Positions 15,092 through 22,232 of a stretch of DNA of 38,250 nt are shown piece after piece. Origin of the DNA: JAUSIF01 sp036556265 (GTDB lineage: Bacteria; Pseudomonadota; Alphaproteobacteria; Rhizobiales; Xanthobacteraceae); assembly GCA_036556265.1 (NCBI GenBank), contig DATBJU010000010.1, positions 1 to 38,250 on the forward strand. The letters run 5' to 3'. The notes under the pieces are model-generated. The model worked only from the letters and a program-made list of their open reading frames with translations, was not told the origin of the DNA and ran no database searches. Numbering within the stretch: position 1 is the stretch's first letter; every line of letters starts with the position of its first letter. The translations under genes and the position numbers were made by a program.

Positions 15092-15751
15092 TCAGTATGC
15101 AATAGCCGCTAGGCACTCCGCGCCGGTAAGTGGCGTCTTCTCGATCCGTGCGTCTCCACGCACAGCGTCCGCCAGAATCCGCTGGTAGCGGTCCTGATCG
15201 ATCTCGATCGCGCCGAAGGTCGCGAGGTGTGCGGTCATGAACTGGGCGTCCAGCAGCTTGAATCCGCCACGCCTGAGCCGCGCCACCAGATGCACGAGCG
15301 CGACCTTCGACGCATCGCGCTCGCGATAGAACATGCTCTCGCCGAAGAACGCGCGCCCGATCCGGACACCGTAAAGGCCGCCGACGAGACGTCCGTCGAG
15401 CCACGCCTCCACTGTGTGGCAGTGACCGCACGCGTACAGTTGACGGTAGAGCCGCCGAATACGGCGATTGATCCACGTCTTGCCGCGCGCCGGCGCCGGT
15501 GCCGCGCAAGCTGCGATCACTGACTCAAAGTCGTTGTCGACCCGGACCTCGAAGCGGTCCGCACGCACGGTGCGCGCAAGCCGGCGTGGCACGTGAAATG
15601 CATCGAGCGGGATGACGCCGCGCTGTTGCGGCTCGATCCAGTAGAGGCCGGGATCGTCCGCGCTCTCGGCCATCGGGAAGATGCCGCAGGCATAGGCCTT
15701 GAGCAGCACCTCGGGCGTGATCTCAACCTCGACGTCGCCGTACCGAGTCAT
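15092..15751 (-). CDS. aat: Leucyl/phenylalanyl-tRNA--protein transferase
   Basis: A 219-residue cytosolic enzyme that adds Leu or Phe to the N-terminus of proteins ending in Arg or Lys, marking them for ClpAP through ClpS (N-degron pathway). Family features are YACGIFPMAESADDPGLYWIEPQQRGVIPLDAFHVPR, TWINRRIRRLYRQLYACGHCHTVEAW, GGLYGVRIGRAFFGESMFYRERDASKVALVHLVARLRRGGFKLLDAQF and HLATFGAIEI. Length is normal. It is divergent from cysG across 150 bases that contain the AT-rich promoter. No ClpS gene is in the window. Confidence 0.95.
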   Translation of the reverse strand: MTRYGDVEVEITPEVLLKAYACGIFPMAESADDPGLYWIEPQQRGVIPLDAFHVPRRLARTVRADRFEVRVDNDFESVIAACAAPAPARGKTWINRRIRRLYRQLYACGHCHTVEAWLDGRLVGGLYGVRIGRAFFGESMFYRERDASKVALVHLVARLRRGGFKLLDAQFMTAHLATFGAIEIDQDRYQRILADAVRGDARIEKTPLTGAECLAAIAY

Positions 15752-15813
15752 GGCGCAACACTAGGCAGCGAACGGGGCGACGGGGAGGCCCTGCATGCGG
15801 AAGATCACAAATA

Positions 15814-15868
15814 ACACGTACATAACGTGTAATTATTGATGTTGCACTTGAGAAACACGTGATATAAT
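15814..15868 (+). promoter_or_regulatory. AT-rich promoter with palindromic operator before cysG
   Basis: Half-sites ACACGT (15814-15819) and ACGTGT (15825-15830) form an inverted repeat with a five-base spacer, and matching A/T bases extend it outward to about 25 bases. A third copy of ACACGT lies at 15855-15860. Just after it comes an exact TATAAT (15863-15868), with TTGCAC at 15842-15847 as a possible -35 (15-base spacer; 17 if TAATTT at 15865 is the -10). The palindrome therefore sits immediately upstream of the promoter and the third half-site between its elements. This suggests control of the sulfite reductase operon by a dimeric regulator. The regulator is not encoded in the window. 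Confidence 0.6.
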
Positions 15869-15901
15869 TTGAATTACATCTACAGCCACGGGAATTGCTG
15901 C

Positions 15902-17275
15902 ATGCGCTTTCTGCCGGTCTTTCTCGATCTCGCGGGACGCGACGTCATTCTCGTCGGCGCAAGCGAGGCGATCCAGAACAAGTGCCGGCTCTTGCTCGCG
16001 GCGCGCGCCCGCGTGCGCTGGTATGCGGCTCCCGAAGATCGCGCGTCCGACGGCACGGTGCAGGTCTTCGCGCGGGCGCCGAATGAGTCGGATCTCGCGG
16101 GCGCGGCGCTCGTTGTTTCGGCAGCCGGCGAGCCGTTCGACCGCCAAGTGTCCGCGTGGGCCCGCGCGCGGCAGATTCCAGTCAACGTCGTCGACCGTCC
16201 CGATCTCTCCAGCTTCATCATGCCGGCGATCGTCGACCGCGGCGACGTGGTGGTTGCGGTCGGCACCGGCGGGGCGTCGCCCGTGCTCGCGCGCCGCATC
16301 CGCGAGCGGATCGAAGCGCTTCTTCCCGCGCGCATCGGCGAGTTTGCCACCCTGCTCGGACGCTGGCGGCCGCGCGTCACCGCCAAGTTGAAGACATTTG
16401 CGGAAAAACGCCGCTTCTGGGAGAGCGCCGTTGACGGAAAAATTGCCGACGCCGCGCTCTCGGGACGTCTGACCGACGCCGAAGCCCTGCTTGCCGAGGC
16501 GCTCGCCGGCGCCGCGTGGGACACGGGCGGATCGGTGGCGATTGTCGGTGCGGGTCCCGGCGATCCGGACCTGCTCACGCTCAAAGCGCTGCGCGCGATC
16601 TCCGACGCGGATATCATTTTCTACGACGACCTTGTGACGCAGGGCGTGCTCGATCGGGTGCGTCGCGACGCCGAGCGCGTGTTCGTCGGCAAGCGCCGGG
16701 GGCGCCCCGGCATCGGTCAAGTAGAAATCAACCGTCTCGTTGTCGAAGCCGCGCGCACGGGCAAACGTGTGGTTCGGCTCAAAGGCGGCGACCCATTCGT
16801 ATTCGGCCGCGGCGGTGAAGAGCTCGGACATCTGCGGGCCGCTGGCATTCCGACCACGGTGATTCCGGGCATTACTTCGGCACTCGGCTGCGCCGCCGAG
16901 GCCGAACTCCCGCTCACGCTGCGCGATGTGGCGACGCGGCTCACACTGCTCACGGGACACCTTGTTGAGGCGGGCGAGGTCGATTGGTCCGGACTCGCCG
17001 ATCCGGCCACCACCATTGTCGTCTACATGGGCCTCGCCGCCGCCGCGAACATCCGTGATGGACTGATCCGGGCTGGACGCGATCCCGCGACGCCGGCCGC
17101 CGTTCTCGCGCGCGGCACTTGGGCGGATTCGAAGTCCGTTGTGGGCCGTCTCGACGCACTGCCCGCGCTTGCCCCGCGGATCGGCGAGGGGCCTGCACTG
17201 ATCATCGTCGGCGAGGTTGTGCGTCATTCTGCGCCTTGGCTCGGCGCGAGCAAACTTGACGAGGCTGTCGCATGA
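15902..17275 (+). CDS. cysG: Siroheme synthase (fused precorrin-2 dehydrogenase/ferrochelatase and uroporphyrinogen methyltransferase)
   Basis: A 457-residue fusion that makes siroheme, the cofactor of the CysI protein encoded downstream. Residues 1-150 are the NAD-dependent dehydrogenase/ferrochelatase (FLDLAGRDVILVGAS; Asp98 in NVVDRPDLSSFIMPA; Ser126 in GTGGASPVLARRIR). Residues 211-450 are the SAM-dependent uroporphyrinogen-III methyltransferase (VAIVGAGPGDPDLLTLKAL, VFVGKRRG, RLKGGDPFVFGRGGEE, VIPGITSA, LLTGH). Length equals the E. coli enzyme. I start at 15902; an in-frame start at 15869 would fall almost on the promoter. The stop overlaps the DUF2849 start (ATGA). Confidence 0.96.
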   Translation: MRFLPVFLDLAGRDVILVGASEAIQNKCRLLLAARARVRWYAAPEDRASDGTVQVFARAPNESDLAGAALVVSAAGEPFDRQVSAWARARQIPVNVVDRPDLSSFIMPAIVDRGDVVVAVGTGGASPVLARRIRERIEALLPARIGEFATLLGRWRPRVTAKLKTFAEKRRFWESAVDGKIADAALSGRLTDAEALLAEALAGAAWDTGGSVAIVGAGPGDPDLLTLKALRAISDADIIFYDDLVTQGVLDRVRRDAERVFVGKRRGRPGIGQVEINRLVVEAARTGKRVVRLKGGDPFVFGRGGEELGHLRAAGIPTTVIPGITSALGCAAEAELPLTLRDVATRLTLLTGHLVEAGEVDWSGLADPATTIVVYMGLAAAANIRDGLIRAGRDPATPAAVLARGTWADSKSVVGRLDALPALAPRIGEGPALIIVGEVVRHSAPWLGASKLDEAVA

Positions 17276-17583
17276 CGTCGCCGCTACAGCAAAAACTCAA
17301 GGTGCACGGGCCGGTGGTGATCACGGCGAACCGCTTGACCGACGGTGCTGTCATCTATCGGACCGCCGACAATCGATGGTCGACCGACCTCTCGGCGGCC
17401 GCCGTCGCAACGACCGCCGACCAGGCGAAGGCCCTTCTCGCTGCCGCTGCCGGCGAGGGCGTGCTTGCGGTCGATCCTTACGTCGCGCCGGTAGAACTCA
17501 CCCCTGAGCGCGCTGTGCTGCCGGGAAATCTGCGCGAACGCATCCGCTTTGCCGGCCCAACCTTTCCCTTGCCGGGAGCCTGA
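17272..17583 (+). CDS. DUF2849 family protein
   Basis: A 103-residue protein typical of alphaproteobacterial sulfite reductase operons: VVITANRLTDGAVIYRTADNRWSTDLSAAAVA, then LLAAAAGEGVLAVDPYVAPVEL and LRERIRFAGPTF. No catalytic motif is evident. Its fixed position between cysG and cysI suggests an accessory role in sulfite or nitrite reduction, for example assembly or electron supply, but this is inference. It overlaps cysG by four bases, and cysI starts three bases after its stop. Confidence 0.92.
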   Translation: MTSPLQQKLKVHGPVVITANRLTDGAVIYRTADNRWSTDLSAAAVATTADQAKALLAAAAGEGVLAVDPYVAPVELTPERAVLPGNLRERIRFAGPTFPLPGA

Positions 17584-17586
17584 GCC

Positions 17587-19245
17587 ATGTACCTCTACGA
17601 CGACTTCGACGAACGGCTTGTGCGGGAACGCGTCGACGAATTCCGCGACCAGGTGCGACGCAGGCTCGTGGGCGAACTGACCGAGGACGAATTCAAGCCG
17701 CTGCGGCTGATGAATGGCGTCTACCTGCAGCTCCACGCCTACATGCTGCGGATCGCAATTCCCTATGGAACGCTTTCGTCGCGCCAGTTGCGCATGCTCG
17801 CCCACGTCGCGCGCCGCTACGACCGCGGCTACGGCCACTTCACCACGCGCCAGAACATCCAGTTCAACTGGATCAAGCTGGCGGAGCTGCCCGACGCCAT
17901 GGCCGATCTCGCCAGCGTCAAGATGCACGCGATGCAGACGAGCGGAAACTGCATCCGCAACATCACGACCGACCAATGGGGCGGCGCCGCGCCCGACGAA
18001 ATCGAGGACGCGCGCGTGTGGGGCGAAATCCTGCGTCAGTGGTCGACCCTGCATCCGGAATTCTCGTTCCTGCCGCGCAAGTTCAAGATCGCGGTGACCG
18101 CCGCCTCGCATGACCGCGCCGCAACCAAGGTCCACGACATCGGCCTGCGCCTGCACAAGAACGGCGCGGGCGAGACCGGCTTCGAGGTCCTGGTCGGCGG
18201 GGGGCTCGGCCGCACCGCCTTCATCGGCAAAACCATTCGCCCGTTCCTCCCGAAACGCGATCTCCTGAGCTACGTCGAAGCGATCCTGCGCGTCTACAAT
18301 CAGTTCGGCCGCCGCGACAACATCTACAAGGCGCGCATCAAGATCCTTGTGCATGAGATCGGCGCAGAGGCCTTCGCGAAGGAAGTCGAGGCCGAGTGGC
18401 AGGCGATCAAGGATGGAGCGCTCGCGCTCGACCCGGCCGCGATCGCCGAAATCGCCTCGCGCTTCCGCTACCCGGAGCGCGAGCAGCTCGAAGACGGCCC
18501 GCGCGTGCTTGAGACTGCGCGTGCGTCGGATCCGCAGTTCGATACCTGGTTCAAGAACTCCGTGCGGCCGCATCGCTGGGCGGGCTACGCGATTGTGACG
18601 CTGTCGCTGAAGCCGGAAGGCGGCCCTCCTGGTGATGCGACAGCCGAGCAAATGGACGGGATCGCCGACCTCGCGGACCGTTACAGCGCGGGCGAGATCC
18701 GCGTCGGCCACGAGCAGAACCTGTCCCTGCCATACGTGCGGCAGCGCGATTTGCCGGCCTTGTGGCACGCGCTCGACAAACTCGACGTCGCGACCCCGAA
18801 CGTCAACACCGTCGCCGACATCATTTCCTGCCCGGGCCTCGACTACTGCTCGCTGGCCAACACACGCTCGATTCCAGTGGCCCAGGAAATCTCGCGGCGC
18901 TTCCGCGATCTCGCGCAGGCCCGTGATCTCGGCCGGCTGCACGTGAATATTTCCGGGTGCATCAACGCCTGCGGCCACCACCATGTCGGCCATATCGGGA
19001 TTCTCGGGGTCGAGAAGAACGGCGCGGAGTTCTTCCAGATCACGCTCGGTGGCCGCGCCGACGAGAACGCCGAGCTGGGCGAATTGCTGGGTCCTGCTGT
19101 CCCCTATGACGAAGTCGTCGACACAGTCGAAGACATCGTCGCTGCCTATCTCGAACTGCGTGATGGACCCGCCGAGCTTTTCATCGACACCGTCAAGCGA
19201 ATCGGAATCGAACCATTCAAGGAGCGCGTCTATGCCGCTGATTAG
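17587..19245 (+). CDS. cysI: Sulfite (or nitrite/sulfite) reductase hemoprotein
   Basis: A 552-residue siroheme and [4Fe-4S] enzyme carrying out the six-electron reduction of sulfite to sulfide. The cluster and siroheme-linking cysteines are present: Cys415 and Cys421 (CPGLDYC) and Cys458 and Cys462 (CINAC). The siroheme/substrate-binding part includes GHFTTRQNIQFNWIKL and TSGNCIRNITTD. Assimilatory nitrite reductases share this architecture, but the linked DUF2849 and DUF934 genes and the fused cysG favour sulfite. No CysJ flavoprotein gene is present, so electrons probably come from ferredoxin. The DUF934 start codon lies 14 bases before the end of this gene. Confidence 0.94.
   Translation: MYLYDDFDERLVRERVDEFRDQVRRRLVGELTEDEFKPLRLMNGVYLQLHAYMLRIAIPYGTLSSRQLRMLAHVARRYDRGYGHFTTRQNIQFNWIKLAELPDAMADLASVKMHAMQTSGNCIRNITTDQWGGAAPDEIEDARVWGEILRQWSTLHPEFSFLPRKFKIAVTAASHDRAATKVHDIGLRLHKNGAGETGFEVLVGGGLGRTAFIGKTIRPFLPKRDLLSYVEAILRVYNQFGRRDNIYKARIKILVHEIGAEAFAKEVEAEWQAIKDGALALDPAAIAEIASRFRYPEREQLEDGPRVLETARASDPQFDTWFKNSVRPHRWAGYAIVTLSLKPEGGPPGDATAEQMDGIADLADRYSAGEIRVGHEQNLSLPYVRQRDLPALWHALDKLDVATPNVNTVADIISCPGLDYCSLANTRSIPVAQEISRRFRDLAQARDLGRLHVNISGCINACGHHHVGHIGILGVEKNGAEFFQITLGGRADENAELGELLGPAVPYDEVVDTVEDIVAAYLELRDGPAELFIDTVKRIGIEPFKERVYAAD
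19219..19224 (+). promoter_or_regulatory. Ribosome-binding site for the DUF934 gene inside cysI
   Basis: AAGGAG lies seven bases before the ATG at 19232, inside the last codons of cysI. It fixes the DUF934 start and shows translational coupling. Confidence 0.7.
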
Positions 19246-19810
19246 GAACGGCCGCCTGGCCGAAGATCGCTACGTGTGCGTGCTCGACGACGCGCCGATT
19301 CCGGAGGCTGTGCCGGTTATCGTGCCGGCGGCGCGGTTGCTCGCCGACGCAGACGAACTGTCGCAGCGTATTGCGCCGACCGGTGTGCTTTGGCCGAACA
19401 ACCGGCGTGTGGCGGAACTTGCACCGCTCCTCGACCGCCTTTCTCTAGTCGCGCTCGTGTTTCCGAAGTTCAAGGACGGCCGCGCGTACACTCAGGCTCG
19501 CCAATTGCGCGAACGCTACGGTTTCCGCGGCGAGCTGCGGGCAACCGGCGAAATCCTGCGCGACCAGTTCCTGTTTCTCGATCGCGCCGGTTTCGACGCC
19601 TTCGAGGTGAAGAAGGAAGCGGACGCACGCTCCTTCGCAGAGGCGAGCAATCGCTACAGCGTGTTCTACCAGCCGACCTGCGACGGCCGTCCGACGGCGC
19701 TGCGCGCACGCCTCGCGCGGGCGCGCGCTGCGGTTCCCTCGGGACGCGCGCCGGCTTGGTCGGCACGCTCGCCAATTCCGCAATTTTCCGGTCTCAACCA
19801 GGGACGCTAG
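19232..19810 (+). CDS. DUF934 domain protein, sulfite-reduction accessory
   Basis: A 192-residue cytosolic protein of the DUF934 family, regularly encoded next to CysI and often CysH. Diagnostic stretches are GVLWPNNRRVAELAPLLDRLSLVALVFPKFKDGRAYTQARQLRERYGFRGELRATGEILRDQFLFLDRAGFDAFEV. The C-terminal 60 residues (FYQPTCDGRPTALRARLARAR) are basic and less conserved. The biochemical role is not established. The frame extends back to 18983 within cysI, but the ribosome-binding site at 19219 decides the start. In many genomes cysH comes next; here an exporter gene takes that place. Confidence 0.92.
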   Translation: MPLIRNGRLAEDRYVCVLDDAPIPEAVPVIVPAARLLADADELSQRIAPTGVLWPNNRRVAELAPLLDRLSLVALVFPKFKDGRAYTQARQLRERYGFRGELRATGEILRDQFLFLDRAGFDAFEVKKEADARSFAEASNRYSVFYQPTCDGRPTALRARLARARAAVPSGRAPAWSARSPIPQFSGLNQGR

Positions 19811-19829
19811 TCGTTCGAGAGGGGGTACC

Positions 19830-21398
19830 ATGGCAAATACTGCATCGGCTCGTACCGCGAGCACCGGCGGCGCTGCGGCGACGACGGGAGGGCGGCTCAC
19901 CGAGGATTGGGTGGCCGTACTGCTCGGTTTTCTCGTCATCGTCGCGGTTCTCGTCGCCTTCCAATGGAAGGTCGTGGATCTGCGTAACTTCGTTCAGACA
20001 TTCCGCTGGACCACGGACAGCAAGATCGCATCGCTGACGCCGGGCTGGCTTGCCTCGCTCGACAACATCGCCAAGGACGCGCAGGCGAAGCAACAGCAGA
20101 ACGTCGTCGATCTGAGCAAGGCTGTCGGCGACGCGCTCGTCACCAAGGACCGCAAGGCGATCAGTGATGCCGCGGGTAAGCTCGCCGGCCTCGGCAGCAA
20201 GTCGCTGGCAGGCGCACTCGGCAGGGAAATCAGGGGACACGCGGCGGCGACCGCAGCCACGACCGTGTTCGCACCCGCCAATCTGTGGAAGATTCTCTAT
20301 GTCGCGGTCGGCTTCGCATTGGTCGGCGCGATTGGCATCGCCCTGCTCGGCGGACAAGTCGGAGCGTTTCTCATCGGCCTTCCCGCCATCTTCGTACTTG
20401 CGTGGTCCGCGAGGTTTCTTGCAGGCAACGGTCTGTTCGTCGATTGGGGCATCGAATACGTGATCTTCGCGCTCGGCCTCGGGCTTCTGATCAGCAACAC
20501 GATCGGCACGCCTGAGTGGCTGAAGCCCGCGGTGCAGACCGAATTCTTCATCAAGACCGGTCTCGTCATTCTCGGCGCAGGGCTGCTCTTCCATGAGGTA
20601 CTGCAGGGCGGCGCACTCGGCATCCTGCAAGCGGTGCTGGTCGTGTTCGTAGTCTGGTACGCATGCTTCTGGCTGAGCCGGAAGCTCGGGGTCGACGACG
20701 AATTCGGCGCCATGCTCTCGACCGCCGTTTCGATCTGCGGCGTGTCGGCCGCGATTGCCGCCTGCGGTGCGATTCAGGGGGACAAGAAAAAGCTCTCCTA
20801 CGTGACCTCACTGGTGCTGGTCGTGGCCGTGCCGATGATGGTCATCATGCCCTGGATCGCGAAGTCGACCGGCATGAACGAACTCGTCGCGGGAGCCTGG
20901 CTCGGCGGCACGCTCGATACCAGTGCGTCCGTCGTCGCCGCCGGCGCGCTCGTGAGCGAAGCCGCGATGAAAACTGGCGTTATCGTCAAGTTCTCACAGA
21001 ACGCGCTGATCGGTGTGGCTGCTTTTCTCCTTGCCATCTGGTGGACATTGCGAGCCGGCGCGAAGACGGGTCAGCGTCCGAGCGCGCGCGTGATCTGGGA
21101 TCGCTTCCCGAAGTTCGTACTCGGCTTCGTGGTTGCGTCCGCAGTGTTCTCGTTCCTGCTCTCTCCCGAGCTCGTGAACGGAACGAAGAGCACCCTCGGC
21201 GAGATCCGCACCTGGTGGTTTGCGCTCGCCTTTGTCTGCATAGGGCTCGAGACGCGCTTCATTGAGCTCGCCACCACGGGACGCGGCCGTCCCGCGCTCG
21301 CATTCCTCGGCGCGCAGGGGTTCAATATCTTCTGGACCCTCTTGCTCGCCTGGCTCCTGTTTGGTGGAGTGCTGTTCGCACAGCCGGCGATCAATTAA
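19830..21398 (+). CDS. Enlarged YeiH/UPF0324-type putative sulfate exporter
   Basis: A 522-residue membrane protein. From about residue 153 onwards it is a YeiH-family transporter (putative sulfate exporter, usually about 340 residues): repeated helices with EYVIFALGLGLLISNTIGTPEWLKPAVQTEFFIKTGLVILGAGLLFHEV, SICGVSAAIAACGAI, and GGTLDTSASVVAAGALVSEAAM. Ahead of this lie an unusual Ala/Thr/Gly-rich start (1-20), a first membrane span (about 28-46) and a 100-residue helical, mostly polar segment (47-150) absent from the short form. It starts 19 bases after DUF934 behind GAGAGGGGG and is the last gene of the sulfur operon. The transported substrate is inferred, not known. Confidence 0.88.
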   Translation: MANTASARTASTGGAAATTGGRLTEDWVAVLLGFLVIVAVLVAFQWKVVDLRNFVQTFRWTTDSKIASLTPGWLASLDNIAKDAQAKQQQNVVDLSKAVGDALVTKDRKAISDAAGKLAGLGSKSLAGALGREIRGHAAATAATTVFAPANLWKILYVAVGFALVGAIGIALLGGQVGAFLIGLPAIFVLAWSARFLAGNGLFVDWGIEYVIFALGLGLLISNTIGTPEWLKPAVQTEFFIKTGLVILGAGLLFHEVLQGGALGILQAVLVVFVVWYACFWLSRKLGVDDEFGAMLSTAVSICGVSAAIAACGAIQGDKKKLSYVTSLVLVVAVPMMVIMPWIAKSTGMNELVAGAWLGGTLDTSASVVAAGALVSEAAMKTGVIVKFSQNALIGVAAFLLAIWWTLRAGAKTGQRPSARVIWDRFPKFVLGFVVASAVFSFLLSPELVNGTKSTLGEIRTWWFALAFVCIGLETRFIELATTGRGRPALAFLGAQGFNIFWTLLLAWLLFGGVLFAQPAIN

Positions 21399-21425
21399 GT
21401 CACCGACGGCGGGAGTCGGGATTTG

Positions 21426-21449
21426 CCGGCGCGCCACAAGGCGCGCCGG
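21426..21449 (+). terminator. Strong intrinsic terminator of the sulfur operon
   Basis: A perfect ten-base-pair stem (21426-21435 ccggcgcgcc with 21440-21449 ggcgcgccgg) and a four-base loop ACAA are followed by ttcgctttt. It lies 28 bases after the exporter stop and before the end of the converging slipin gene. The T-rich tail is only on the plus strand. Confidence 0.85.
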
Positions 21450-21466
21450 TTCGCTTTTGGCGTCCG

Positions 21467-22222
21467 CTATTTGGCTCTGAGTTTCTCGAACAGGTCCACC
21501 GGGACCGGGAAGATGATCGTGCGCGACCGCTCGCCGGCAACGTTTTGCAGCGCGGTCAGGTAGCGCAGCTGCATCCCTTGCGGATTGGCCGACAGCACCT
21601 GACCAGCCTGCGTGAGCTTCTCGGACGCCTGCAATTCGCCCTCCGCGTCGATGACCTTCGCGCGCCGCAGCCGCTCGGCCTCGGCTTGTTTCGCAATCGC
21701 ACGCACCATCGTCTCGTTGATGTCGACGTGCTTCAGCTCGACGTTCGACACCTTGATGCCCCAGGCGTCGGTCTGCTGATCGAGGATCTGCTGGATGTTT
21801 GCGTTGAGCTTGTCCCGCTCGGAGAGGAGTTCGTCGAGGTCGTGCTGGCCCAGCACCGAGCGCAACGTGGTCTGGGCGAGCTGGCTCGTTGCAACGTCGT
21901 ACAGCTCCACCTGAATGATGGCGCTCTCCGGGTCGACTACGCGATAGAAAACGATCGCATTCACTCGGACCGAGACGTTGTCCTTGGTGATGATGTCCTG
22001 CGGCGGCACGTCGAGCACGCGGATGCGGAGGTCGATGCGGACCGCCTGTTGGACGAGCGGGATGACGAGGATCAATCCCGGCCCCTTCACCTTGTAAAAG
22101 CGGCCGATCAGAAAAATCACAGCCCGCTCGTACTCGCGCAGGATGCGGATCGAGTAGGCGAGGATCAGCAGAACGACGACGACCGGAATGACGACGCCGG
22201 TCCAGTCGGGCAAATAATACAT
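21467..22222 (-). CDS. Slipin / SPFH (band 7) family membrane protein
   Basis: A 251-residue stomatin-like protein with an N-terminal membrane span (residues 9-27) and an SPFH domain: YERAVIFLIGRFYKVKGPGLILVIPLVQQAVRIDLRI, then VPPQDIITKDNVSVRVNAIVFYRVVDP, TTLRSVLGQHDLDELLSERDKLN, and WGIKVSNVELKHVDINETMVRAIAKQAEAERLRRAKVI. It forms membrane-bound oligomers and is the classical partner and substrate of NfeD-type serine proteases. The gene follows nfeD after ten bases, and GGGAG precedes its start codon. Confidence 0.95.
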   Translation of the reverse strand: MYYLPDWTGVVIPVVVVLLILAYSIRILREYERAVIFLIGRFYKVKGPGLILVIPLVQQAVRIDLRIRVLDVPPQDIITKDNVSVRVNAIVFYRVVDPESAIIQVELYDVATSQLAQTTLRSVLGQHDLDELLSERDKLNANIQQILDQQTDAWGIKVSNVELKHVDINETMVRAIAKQAEAERLRRAKVIDAEGELQASEKLTQAGQVLSANPQGMQLRYLTALQNVAGERSRTIIFPVPVDLFEKLRAK

Positions 22223-22232
22223 CGATGACTCC

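Noticed and set aside
15833..17227. A 464-codon open frame on the minus strand opposite cysG
   Set aside because: It would cross the cysG promoter region and lies opposite a complete siroheme synthase; composition is shadow-like.
17284..18993. A 569-codon open frame on the minus strand opposite cysI
   Set aside because: The plus strand encodes a complete sulfite reductase with all cluster cysteines; the antisense translation shows no domain.
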